Both the position numbers and the translations under genes were made by a program. Below the pieces are notes generated by a model. It did not search any database. It was not told where the DNA came from and worked only from the letters and a program-made list of their open reading frames with translations. A stretch of 46,989 bases of DNA from Bacteroidota bacterium (GTDB lineage: Bacteria > Bacteroidota > Bacteroidia > Chitinophagales > Chitinophagaceae). Positions 15,842-25,414 of the stretch are shown piece by piece (positions within the stretch are counted from its first letter, which is position 1; every line of letters begins with the position of its first letter). The stretch lies in NCBI GenBank assembly GCA_013288285.1, contig JABDCE010000013.1:879-47867 (forward strand). Reading direction: 5' to 3'.

Positions 15842-17791
15842 TTAGTTTTTGTTCATCACGGCGCGCCTGTTTTTATCTCTTCCTTCAGGAGTGCTGTTGT
15901 CTCCTACCGGAGATTTTTTACCATGGCCTACAACTTTCATCCTGCGTGGACTAACACCCATTTTGACAAGTTGATTTTTAACTGAATTACCACGTTCGAT
16001 TGACAGTGTTTTATTATAAGCACTGGAACCAACAATGTCTGTATATCCATTAATGGTTATTGTTGTGGACTTATCTTCGTTCATCTCTTTAGCTGCTTCT
16101 TCCAAAACAGGATATGAAATTCTGTGAACAGTGATCTTGTTAAAGTCGAACAGTATAGGTGTTGAGATATCTATTTTCTCCTCAACAACTACCGGAGCAG
16201 GCGGTGGTGGCGGTGCGGGCGCTGTAAGCGTAATATCAGCCCCGTTGGCCGAAGAAATCGCAGCACACTGTGCTCCGTTAACCATTATTCCCGTATAGCT
16301 TCCTTCGCAAAGACCGGTTAAGACAATGGATCTTCCGGCGGGTACAACAACGGTAGTTGATGGTTGTGGCGTGCCGTTACGCATAGAATTTATCACAACG
16401 GTCTGTCCTGCGTTTAAACCATTGATAGTAATCGTACCATCGCAAGCGCCGGGCGCTGATGGATTGCTGGCATTTTCAGAAGATATCGTTGTTGGCGGCG
16501 GCACAAGAGTTACGGGGTTGCCGGATGTACTGCGCCTGTGCATTTTGGCATCAATACCTGTATAGGCACCTGCACACAATGCAGGTATTTTTACAGAACC
16601 ATTTGCTTCCACATTACCTGTAAAGGCTGTTTGCGCAATGCCATCTTTTGAATAATTAACAGTAACCGGTTTGCCTGGGCGCAGACCATGCAGCACCATA
16701 CCGCCGTCGCATAAACCACACTGTGTTGGTTCGATAGGGTCGATTGACGTGATCTTTAATGGGGGTTGTTTCCTGCCTAAAAAGAAGCGCAGGCCAAGGT
16801 TAAGCCCATAAGATTGGGTTGTTGTATGCGACTCAGAATTTAAAACCGAACTATAGTCGCCGGGTTTATTAGTGAGTGTATAGCCACTGCTTACTGTATT
16901 GTTAAATGGCTGGTACAAATAATATCCACCCAGATTCAACGCGACCTTGTCTGAGAAAAAGTAATTGACCGATGGCTGGAATAAAAAGCCTACCGACCCA
17001 GTCGCATAAGAAACAGATCCGGTTGTATGATTGGGATTAACGCCCAAACCGACACTATAGCCCTGGCCACTTTTTGTATTGAAATAGTTCTGCACATTTC
17101 CATCTTGATTGTTTTTTAAGTACTGATCTTTTGTAATCAAAAAGTCGCCATTGGCAGGTGTTGGTGAATTGTCGTACACCGCGGTCTGGCTGCCATCGCC
17201 GTTGTTTGTAAATTTGTAGATGGCTTCATAATCAAGGGAAGCATTTGTTTTATACTCGTTTTTCATCTGCAGGTTGAATAACAACCCTGCGTCTCCGGTG
17301 AAGCCCCAATGTTTGGAAAAGCGTTTCTTATATTTCAACACAAGGGGAATATTGAAATTGTCGATTTTCACCTGCTCATCAATATTATTGCCCGTTACAA
17401 CCTGCCTGAATATATTCCCTGCAGCATCAGTTGACTGGTATTCTGCATGGAAGTTATCAAGTGTAACATCGCCCGATTCTCTCAGGTACATTAGTCCTGT
17501 ACCTATGCCCCAATGGCGGTTTTTTCCGAAGAAGAAACCAATCTGAGCATCGCCGCCCATCGCCATTCCGTTCTTAAAACCAAGAGTTCCGGCATTTATA
17601 TTAACACCATTCAGGTAGCCCGGCGTATTTGGCGTTTGCATTTGCTGGGTATAGCCGCCTCCGAGGAAGTTTACATCCAATACCCATCTTGACAGATCAG
17701 CATCCGTAGCGTAATTTTTTGCGACTGGAGCTTGTGCGTAAGCTGACATTATACCGCAAGCAGATATTAGCAGTAAAATTATTTTTTTCAT
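15842..17791 (-). CDS. OmpA family outer-membrane protein with SprB-like repeats
   Basis: A 649-aa protein; the ATG at 17791 is chosen because it starts the signal peptide KKIILLLISACGIMSAYAQ. About residues 25-345 form a barrel domain typical of Bacteroidota porin-like proteins. Two or three repeats follow (about 350-540) with CDGGMVLHGLRPG and CDGTITINGLNAG, like the SprB repeat. A PPPPP linker leads to a C-terminal OmpA peptidoglycan-binding domain with NGYTDIVGSSAYNKTLS, ERG and NRRAVM. It starts 34 bp after the ice-binding gene on the same strand, so it is likely co-transcribed and may help anchor or display that product. Confidence 0.85.
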   Translation of the reverse strand: MKKIILLLISACGIMSAYAQAPVAKNYATDADLSRWVLDVNFLGGGYTQQMQTPNTPGYLNGVNINAGTLGFKNGMAMGGDAQIGFFFGKNRHWGIGTGLMYLRESGDVTLDNFHAEYQSTDAAGNIFRQVVTGNNIDEQVKIDNFNIPLVLKYKKRFSKHWGFTGDAGLLFNLQMKNEYKTNASLDYEAIYKFTNNGDGSQTAVYDNSPTPANGDFLITKDQYLKNNQDGNVQNYFNTKSGQGYSVGLGVNPNHTTGSVSYATGSVGFLFQPSVNYFFSDKVALNLGGYYLYQPFNNTVSSGYTLTNKPGDYSSVLNSESHTTTQSYGLNLGLRFFLGRKQPPLKITSIDPIEPTQCGLCDGGMVLHGLRPGKPVTVNYSKDGIAQTAFTGNVEANGSVKIPALCAGAYTGIDAKMHRRSTSGNPVTLVPPPTTISSENASNPSAPGACDGTITINGLNAGQTVVINSMRNGTPQPSTTVVVPAGRSIVLTGLCEGSYTGIMVNGAQCAAISSANGADITLTAPAPPPPPAPVVVEEKIDISTPILFDFNKITVHRISYPVLEEAAKEMNEDKSTTITINGYTDIVGSSAYNKTLSIERGNSVKNQLVKMGVSPRRMKVVGHGKKSPVGDNSTPEGRDKNRRAVMNKN

Positions 17792-17825
17792 CTCTTTATG
17801 TTTTGTTGATTTTAATATTGAATGT

Positions 17826-20800
17826 TTAGTTCTTAACAAACCTTGCTGAAGATATTTTCACACCATCGCGATAAGATACAAGCAGGTAGATACCGGCAGG
17901 GAAGCGCGAAACGTCGACCTGTGCTGTATTGCCTGTTGCTGCTGCATACAGCTTTTGTCCGAGCATGTTCCATACTTCTACCTGCATATTACCGGGTTCA
18001 TTGGTGTTTATCTGTACAGTGATATTGTCCTTTGCGGGATTGGGAGAAACAGTGACATCAGTGTAACTGGTTTTCATTGCTGCTCCTGAAGGCTTGATAT
18101 AATAAGCCTTTTGAGTGCAGCCATTGTGCGTAACCTTAACCCAATATTTATTATTTACCTGGTCCGGATTGCTAATCACATAATCCTGGTTGGTTTCGCC
18201 CTGAATTGTTGTAGGCGCTAAGGTTGTGGCATCGTCGTAACCCCACTGGTAGGCCTCCTCATCATTTTGAAGACAAACAAATGATTTAGTAAAATAAATC
18301 ACTTCCGGAGGTACGTCAGCCCGGTCAGTACCTACATTCACAGAAAATGCAGCGCTATTTTGCTTACAGCCGTTATTCATACCAGTAGACGTAAGCGTTA
18401 TGACTGCAACGCCTGGATTTTTGAAGTTCACAAGCGCATACTGAGTAGTGCTGCCTGTATCTGAGATCATTGCATTGACCGCACTCCAGCTATATCTTAC
18501 TCCTGAAGGAGGTAATGTTGCTGCACCGAAATTCTGGAAAAATACACTGTCGCAAACAGAAGCGGCGGCAGATAAACCAATGACCGGTACCGCAGGAAGC
18601 GGGTTAATTGTTATCGTTGAAGTTGTGTTGGCAATACCGCAAATATTGGTGACAGCATAATTAATGCTGCCTGTACCTGCAATGATGCCGGTAACAACAC
18701 CACCAACCACTGTTGCATTAACGTTGCTGCTGCTCCATACGCCGCCTGTTGTCATATCTGTCAGTGTGATAGATGCACCAATACATACAGCTGATGCACC
18801 GGTTATTTTACCAGCATCAGGTAATGGATTTATAGTAATTGTTTTTATCGCCACATCCGTACCACATATATTAGTGACTGAATAACTGATCGTATTCAAT
18901 CCAGCCGATATACCGGTAACAACGCCACCTGAAACCAGCGCCTTGCTACTGCTGCTGCTCCATAGACCACCCGGTGCGTTATCCGTTAATGTAATGGCAA
19001 CGCCGACACACACACTAGCACTACCTGTGATACTACCTGCTACAGGTAATGGATTCACAGTGATTGTTTTCATAGTCATTGCTGTACTACAGACATTAGT
19101 AACAGAATACATGATTGTATCTGTACCTGCTGCAACACCGGTGACCATACCTGTAGAGCCAACCGCCGCGGTCGCATTGCTGCTGCTCCACATACCGCCT
19201 GTTATTGCGTCTGATAATGCTATTGTTGCACTAACGCACACACTCAAAGCGCCATTGATACTGCCTGCATTTGGCAGAGCGTTAATAGTAACAGTTTTTG
19301 TAGCAGTTGCAAATCCACATCCGCTGGCAACAAAATACCGTATAGTATCTGTACCGGGTGTAAGTCCGGTAACAACACCGCCCGAAACCGTAGCCGTTGT
19401 ATTGCTGCTGCTCCATATACCGCCTGTTGTCAGATCAGTTAAGCTAATTGTCGCAGACGGACATACAGTTGAAAGACCGGTAATTGTACCTGCGCTGTTT
19501 GCAGTATTTATGTTCACAATTTTTGTTGCAATACCGGTACCACACGAACCGGTAACTGTATATGCGATCGTATCAATGCCTGCTGAAACACCTGTCACCA
19601 GGTTGCCGCTAACCAACGCACTGGAATTGCTACCGCCCCATGTACCGCCCGGTACGGCATCTGCCAGTGCTATAGTGCCGCCAATACAAACTGCCGGAGC
19701 ACCGGTGATCGTACCTGCATCAGTTGCTGAATCCACAGTTACTGTTTTTGTGGCCGTAACCGCGCCACATGCGCCTGAATAAGAATAACTGATAGTATCA
19801 ATGCCTGCTGAAACACCCGTCACCAGGTTACCAATAACCAAAGCATGGCCATTGCTGCGGCTCCATGTACCTCCTGCAACGGTATCTGTTAAGGTGATTG
19901 TTGCACCAATACATACATTTGACGAGCCGCTTATGGTATTGGCCGATGGGCCTACATTAATAATTGTTGTTATTGCGCAGCCGCCGGGTATTGCGTAAGA
20001 TATTACAGGAGCGCCGTTGGCTATTCCGGCAACTACACCGGAACCACTACCTACCGTTGCAAGCGAAGTATTGCTGCTGCTCCATGAACCACCAGACGTA
20101 CTATCACTTAATGTTATTGAACTGCCAACACATACATTATTAGGTCCTGATATTAAGGATGGTAACGAATTGACCCTGAAAGTATCGGTAGCAATACAAC
20201 CTGCAGTGGTTGTGTATTGAATGTTTGCATTGCCAGGCGCTATACCAGTAACCATTCCGGTATTGGAATCAATAGTTGCTACAGAAGGATTACCGCTCAA
20301 CCAGGTTCCACCTGTTGTAGCGTCGGTCAGTACGGTTGTATTACCCGGACAAATATTTTTCGTACCACTTATAGGGGGTGCAGTGCAAACTGATGGCGTA
20401 GCGCCAATATAACTTGCATTAATAGCTACAGCGCCGTTGATAGTAAGCGCTCTTCCGATAAGTGTATCGCCGGTCTCGAGGGAAATAGCACCGGCAACAA
20501 CCATTGTTCCGTTGAAAAGAGTACCTGAAAAAAGGTCAACCGCGCCGTCAATTTTCCAATACACATTTTTCGCCTGCGCCCCGTTGATCAACATAACTTT
20601 GGCTAAAACGTCCGAAGTAAAAGAACCATTCACTTTGATAACAAATACTGCATTGGCATCACCTTCCGCATTCAGGTAAACATTACCGGTAAACTGCGTT
20701 ATTCCTGTCATTTGGTAAGCATGAGGGGTAAGCACCAGATCATGTCCAAAATCTGCAGGATCCAATAAATTGATATCGGCAGGCATAGCAACCAGATAAT

Positions 20801-21725
20801 TATAGACGTTTGTGAGATCTGCTGCCGCTGCACCTGTGGAGGCATCCATATGATGAATAGTACCTGTTACATTTAAAGGATCGAAACCTGTAGGTGTGGT
20901 GGAATTCGCCCCGACATCACCAATGACGTAAGTTACCGTGGTACTTGTAACGGCACCTATACTTGAAAATACGCCATAAGTACCTGTTGAAGCCAGCGCC
21001 GGAGCCAGCGGCCCCGTCAGTAAAGGACTTCCGCAGCCTATTGGCGTATATGCAACTAACTGGCTTACCAAAACCGCTGCATTAAGAGCCAGCGCTCTTC
21101 CTTCCAGCGTATCCAATGTGCTCGTCATATCGATCTGGCCGTTGGCAACGATAGTTCCCCTGAGTGTAGTCCCTGTACCCACGTTTACAGCACCGCCCAC
21201 TTGCCAAAATACGTTACATGCAAGCGCTCCATTGATCAGTTTGATCTTGGATGAAGAAGTTGTTGTCAGTACGCCGCCAATTTGAAAAATAAACAGGGCA
21301 TTGGGGTCACCCCCTCCGTCTAAAATAAGGTCTGAACTTAATGTTGCGGCGCCTACTGCCTTATATACTCCGGCGCCAAGGGTGTTGCCGAGTCCGAAGG
21401 GACTGGCCAAGGGTGCGGTGGGTATGGCAGTGCTCAGTTGCGTATACAGACTGATCACATCAGGTGCACATTGCTTGGTTGCAACATCAAACTGGTGAAT
21501 CACGCCATCCACGTTACCAAAACCAGTAACACTGCCTGCGAGATTAGCCCCTACATTCCCCGTGAGATGTGTAAGGTACTTTGTTCCAGAACCGGTCAAT
21601 GCGCCATTGGTAGTGAAGAGTACAAAACCTGCGGCATGGCCCAAAGTAGGTGCTTGCGCATAATTCACACCGGGCGTCAAAAAAAGAACAAGAGCGGTTA
21701 AAGCATTGCGTAGTTTAATATTCAT
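17826..21725 (-). CDS. T9SS-exported ice-binding-like protein, two DUF3494 domains
   Basis: A 1299-aa protein; the ATG at 21725 gives the signal peptide ending NYAQ. Residues ~25-233 and ~234-445 are two DUF3494 (ice-binding, PF11999) domains, each with the LTGNVGAN / YVIGDVGAN and LINGA-x-(C/K)NVFWQVGGAV / NVYWKIDGAV patterns. Eight Ig-like repeats of ~75 residues follow (ISG...CxGxxxxLxDxxxGGxWSSSN...VTGxxxG). After a PKD/Ig-like region comes a type A T9SS sorting domain (TVSPNPAKDNITV ... GIYLLVSYRDG). DUF3494 proteins bind ice crystals; here the protein is probably a cell-surface adhesin or secreted ice-active protein. Ice binding itself is not proven. Confidence 0.88.
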   Translation of the reverse strand: MNIKLRNALTALVLFLTPGVNYAQAPTLGHAAGFVLFTTNGALTGSGTKYLTHLTGNVGANLAGSVTGFGNVDGVIHQFDVATKQCAPDVISLYTQLSTAIPTAPLASPFGLGNTLGAGVYKAVGAATLSSDLILDGGGDPNALFIFQIGGVLTTTSSSKIKLINGALACNVFWQVGGAVNVGTGTTLRGTIVANGQIDMTSTLDTLEGRALALNAAVLVSQLVAYTPIGCGSPLLTGPLAPALASTGTYGVFSSIGAVTSTTVTYVIGDVGANSTTPTGFDPLNVTGTIHHMDASTGAAAADLTNVYNYLVAMPADINLLDPADFGHDLVLTPHAYQMTGITQFTGNVYLNAEGDANAVFVIKVNGSFTSDVLAKVMLINGAQAKNVYWKIDGAVDLFSGTLFNGTMVVAGAISLETGDTLIGRALTINGAVAINASYIGATPSVCTAPPISGTKNICPGNTTVLTDATTGGTWLSGNPSVATIDSNTGMVTGIAPGNANIQYTTTAGCIATDTFRVNSLPSLISGPNNVCVGSSITLSDSTSGGSWSSSNTSLATVGSGSGVVAGIANGAPVISYAIPGGCAITTIINVGPSANTISGSSNVCIGATITLTDTVAGGTWSRSNGHALVIGNLVTGVSAGIDTISYSYSGACGAVTATKTVTVDSATDAGTITGAPAVCIGGTIALADAVPGGTWGGSNSSALVSGNLVTGVSAGIDTIAYTVTGSCGTGIATKIVNINTANSAGTITGLSTVCPSATISLTDLTTGGIWSSSNTTATVSGGVVTGLTPGTDTIRYFVASGCGFATATKTVTINALPNAGSINGALSVCVSATIALSDAITGGMWSSSNATAAVGSTGMVTGVAAGTDTIMYSVTNVCSTAMTMKTITVNPLPVAGSITGSASVCVGVAITLTDNAPGGLWSSSSSKALVSGGVVTGISAGLNTISYSVTNICGTDVAIKTITINPLPDAGKITGASAVCIGASITLTDMTTGGVWSSSNVNATVVGGVVTGIIAGTGSINYAVTNICGIANTTSTITINPLPAVPVIGLSAAASVCDSVFFQNFGAATLPPSGVRYSWSAVNAMISDTGSTTQYALVNFKNPGVAVITLTSTGMNNGCKQNSAAFSVNVGTDRADVPPEVIYFTKSFVCLQNDEEAYQWGYDDATTLAPTTIQGETNQDYVISNPDQVNNKYWVKVTHNGCTQKAYYIKPSGAAMKTSYTDVTVSPNPAKDNITVQINTNEPGNMQVEVWNMLGQKLYAAATGNTAQVDVSRFPAGIYLLVSYRDGVKISSARFVKN
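17990..18100 (-). other. start of type A T9SS sorting domain region of the ice-binding-like protein
   Basis: Within the larger gene, this stretch encodes SVSPNPAK-like and VEVWNMLGQKLY motifs that define the C-terminal domain recognised by the type IX secretion system, as in por-secretion tail proteins. It is listed separately because it decides the export route. Confidence 0.7.
18560..20360. repeat. about 225-bp coding repeats, eight units
   Basis: Eight Ig-like repeat units occupy most of this stretch, with the recurring DNA core GCTGCTGCTCCA (minus strand TGGAGCAGCAGC, encoding WSSS). Long antisense frames here are by-products of the repetition. Domain borders are approximate. Confidence 0.8.
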
Positions 21726-21739
21726 TTTAATATTATTGC

Positions 21740-21761
21740 ATTGTGAATTAATTTTCACAAT
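21740..21761. promoter_or_regulatory. palindromic operator candidate upstream of the ice-binding gene
   Basis: ATTGTGAA-N6-TTCACAAT is a perfect 8-bp inverted repeat starting 15 bp before the ATG at 21725. It resembles a CRP/FNR-type site but with two extra central bases (TGTGA-N8-TCACA). The position fits a repressor or a 5'-UTR element. The rest of 21762-22050 shows no gene. Confidence 0.5.
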
Positions 21762-22050
21762 AAAAAATATAATAGGTAATAACCATGCCATAACACTCTC
21801 GTTAACGCGAGATAGGTCTAAAAAAGCCTGTATATATTATTTCTATATGCTGTTTGACTTATTTTCAAAAAAGTGGGATTTCTACATACTTAGGTTCGCA
21901 CAGGGGTGAATCATAAATTTATATCGAGCCGATCTTTTTATTTTCCATTTGTAATGCTTGTCATTTATTGCGCAGCCGGTGGAGTAAAAGCATTAACAAT
22001 CCGGAATGTGTACCTTTAAAAAGCTATGTTTTAAAAAGCAAAGGATTTTT

Positions 22051-23199
22051 ATGCTGCGTTTTATCCTGATCGTCTTTTTGTTCTTACTATCATTGTTGGC
22101 CGTTTTCCCTACCCCTTCAGAATACACATGGTATGTCTCTATCATGGTAACAGAATTTCCATGGATATTCTTAGGTATAGTTCTCTTGCTAATGATATGG
22201 ACACTTACTGTGGCAAAATATAGAAGGCCGGGAATGATCATCGGCAGCATTTCATTTATTTTTTTCCTGTATCCTGTTTCCGGCGCATACCTTGTAGGGC
22301 ATAATCTGAAACAACGGTTTGAAAACGTTTTTGGCACCGGGACTACTAACCTCTCCGGACTACACCAGGAAACACCATTTGCATTTTGGCGGATGATAAG
22401 TGGTATAGGCGCTGAAGAAGTCCCTTATACTACTTACCTGTATGCGAGGCACACGGGTATTGACCTGACATTAGATTTTTACAAAGCGCAACAACCTGGT
22501 GCAAGACCTTGTGTAGTTGTGGCTCATGGGGGCTCATGGCGGGCCGGAAATAGCCAGCAACTGCCGGACATCAACTGGTACCTGGCCAGACAGGGGTATA
22601 ACGTGGCAAGTATCAATTACCGGCTGGCCCCTACGTATAAAAGTCCTGCGCCTATTGAAGATATGGATGCTGCGCTCAACTACCTGAAAAGCCATGCAGC
22701 AGAACTGAATGTGGATACTAATAACTTTGTGCTACTTGGACGATCTGCGGGTGGCCAAATAGTACTGGAAGCGGCTTATACGTTGCATCAGCCAGGCATA
22801 AAAGGAGTGGTGGACTTCTATGGCCCTACAGATATGACATGGGCTTACAACCATCCTGATAATCCGCTGGTGATGGATACCCGAAAAGTGATGGAAGATT
22901 TTTTCGGTGGCAGTGATAGGGTTGTGCCGCAAAAATATAATGACGCATCGCCCATAAACTATGTAACCGCGCAAACGGTACCGACCTTGCTGATACATGG
23001 AGGCAACGATGCGCATGTGAACTATGAACTAAGTGAAATGCTGGAAAAAAAGCTACAGGAGCAAAACGTAAAGCACCTGTTACTGGGCCTGCCCTGGGCT
23101 ACGCATGGCTGCGAATATTCACTGAACGGGCCTTCAGGGCAGTTGGCAAAGTACACTATTGAGCGTTTTGTGCACCAGGTAACCAACAGAGCGAGGTAG
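22051..23199 (+). CDS. membrane-anchored alpha/beta hydrolase (esterase/BD-FAE type)
   Basis: A 382-aa protein from the ATG at 22051 (the upstream ATG at 22006 would add 15 basic residues before the first helix). Three hydrophobic helices (about residues 2-22, 30-50, 58-80) anchor it. The hydrolase part has oxyanion motif HGGSW, nucleophile S232 in GRSAGG, D320 in GGNDAHV and H352 in THGCEY. The layout matches esterases of the carboxylesterase/BD-FAE group acting on acyl or acetyl esters. The substrate is unknown. The DoxX gene begins 20 bp after the stop. Confidence 0.85.
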   Translation: MLRFILIVFLFLLSLLAVFPTPSEYTWYVSIMVTEFPWIFLGIVLLLMIWTLTVAKYRRPGMIIGSISFIFFLYPVSGAYLVGHNLKQRFENVFGTGTTNLSGLHQETPFAFWRMISGIGAEEVPYTTYLYARHTGIDLTLDFYKAQQPGARPCVVVAHGGSWRAGNSQQLPDINWYLARQGYNVASINYRLAPTYKSPAPIEDMDAALNYLKSHAAELNVDTNNFVLLGRSAGGQIVLEAAYTLHQPGIKGVVDFYGPTDMTWAYNHPDNPLVMDTRKVMEDFFGGSDRVVPQKYNDASPINYVTAQTVPTLLIHGGNDAHVNYELSEMLEKKLQEQNVKHLLLGLPWATHGCEYSLNGPSGQLAKYTIERFVHQVTNRAR

Positions 23200-23219
23200 C
23201 GCTTACGAATTCCCTTACT

Positions 23220-23600
23220 ATGAAAAAGTATTCACGTTATGTAATGGCCGTATTTTATATGGTAGCCGGCGCGAATCATTTTGTGCGCCCGGATTTTTAT
23301 GTGGCCATCATGCCTGCGTGGGTACCATGGCCTATGCAAATGGTGTATGTAAGCGGCGCCTGCGAGATATTCGGAGCTTTGTTGCTATTGCACCCTAAAA
23401 CACAACGTGCAGGCGCATGGTTCGTTATCATTTTGCTCATTGCCATATTTCCGGCAAATATCCAGATGGCCATAAATTTCAGTCGCGCACATAATCCTTA
23501 TCTGTGGGCAGCTATAGCCCGGTTGCCGTTGCAAGTAATACTTATCTGGTGGGCATGGGTCTATAGCCAACGTGAGCCGGAGCGTGGTAAAGGCAGGTAG
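23220..23600 (+). CDS. DoxX-like membrane protein
   Basis: A 126-aa protein with four hydrophobic helices and the DoxX-type N-terminus VMAVFYMVAGANHFVRPDFY, then SGACEIFGALLLL in helix 2. Proteins of this small DoxX group are quinone-interacting or unknown membrane proteins. It is 20 bp downstream of the esterase gene and probably in one operon with it. Confidence 0.8.
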   Translation: MKKYSRYVMAVFYMVAGANHFVRPDFYVAIMPAWVPWPMQMVYVSGACEIFGALLLLHPKTQRAGAWFVIILLIAIFPANIQMAINFSRAHNPYLWAAIARLPLQVILIWWAWVYSQREPERGKGR

Positions 23601-23649
23601 CATGTAAAGTCACTTATTCCGCATGAGGAGTTTGCTTTTGTAAAGTCTG

Positions 23650-23657
23650 TATATTTG
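23650..23657 (+). promoter_or_regulatory. -7 box TATATTTG
   Basis: Exact TAnnTTTG match with TTTG at 23631-23634, a spacing of 15 nt and so shorter than usual; it lies 20 bp before the 59-codon gene. Confidence 0.35.
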
Positions 23658-23677
23658 GGATACAAAGTCATCATGAA

Positions 23678-23857
23678 ATGAAAAGCAATAATAAAAACAG
23701 GATACTCTTCGCATCAGGATTATTATGCCTGAGCACCTCAATTGTAATCTGGAACTTTAAGTTATCTGATGGCGCAATGGGTTTTCTACTTGGCTTAGGA
23801 TTAGTGCTTGTAGTATATGGGTTTCTGGCCATAAGGCGCAAAAAGCAATCATACTGA
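23678..23857 (+). CDS. 59-aa two-helix membrane protein
   Basis: The frame MKSNNKNRILFASGLLCLST ... ends GFLAIRRKKQSY. Two hydrophobic stretches (ILFASGLLCLSTSIVIW and GFLLGLGLVLVVYGFL) are separated by a short loop, with a positively charged C-terminus. The family is unknown. A TATATTTG box upstream and a stop-bounded frame support it as real. Confidence 0.55.
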   Translation: MKSNNKNRILFASGLLCLSTSIVIWNFKLSDGAMGFLLGLGLVLVVYGFLAIRRKKQSY

Positions 23858-23979
23858 ACGTTACCACGCACTTGTCCCAACTGTAGTAATATTGGTGAAT
23901 TTTACATTTACCCGGTTGTACTAAAACTATTTTATAGGCGCCGGCAGTCTAATGAAAACATATTCTTCTGCCTGAAAAC

Positions 23980-24083
23980 CGAAAATAATTATGATATTTA
24001 GCGATTAGAATCGAAAATAATTATGTAATTTCGTGATTAGAATCGAAAATAATTATGTTATTCGGCGGTTGAAACCGAGAATT

Positions 24084-24086
<3 letters not shown>
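23980..24086. repeat. 32-bp tandem repeats, 3.3 units, before the DUF4143 gene
   Basis: Units at 23980-24011, 24012-24043 and 24044-24075 plus a partial unit at 24076-24086 each begin CGAAAATAATTATG (last unit CGAGAATTATG). The final ATG is the start codon of the ATPase gene, and each repeat offers an ATG in a different frame. It could be an operator array or a slippage-prone leader. Confidence 0.85.
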
Positions 24087-25214
<1,128 letters not shown>

Positions 25215-25353
25215 GATTGCGGCTCGATAACAAAACGATCTTCGTTTTCTTCACCATCTGCCTAATGATGCGCTAAGACCGGCTTGGCTTCTGTTGTAAA
25301 ATAGCTGTCCCAAATGTGGATGGCGCGATGTTCCGTTAATGGTGCCACACATA

Positions 25354-25380
25354 TCCTGACATTTGAAAAACTCGTCAGGA
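25354..25380. promoter_or_regulatory. 7-bp inverted repeat before the membrane protein gene
   Basis: TCCTGAC and GTCAGGA face each other across 13 nt, 34 bp before the ATG at 25415. It may be an operator or a 5'-UTR hairpin. Nothing else is seen in 25215-25414. Confidence 0.3.
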
Positions 25381-25414
25381 ATATTTAATTTGGGTGATAT
25401 AAGCATCAGTGATT

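Noticed and set aside
18943-19998. Long plus-strand ORFs opposite the ice-binding gene, rich in Leu/Pro/Val
   Set aside because: They are the antisense reading of the 225-bp Ig-like repeats, with repetitive composition and no independent signals.
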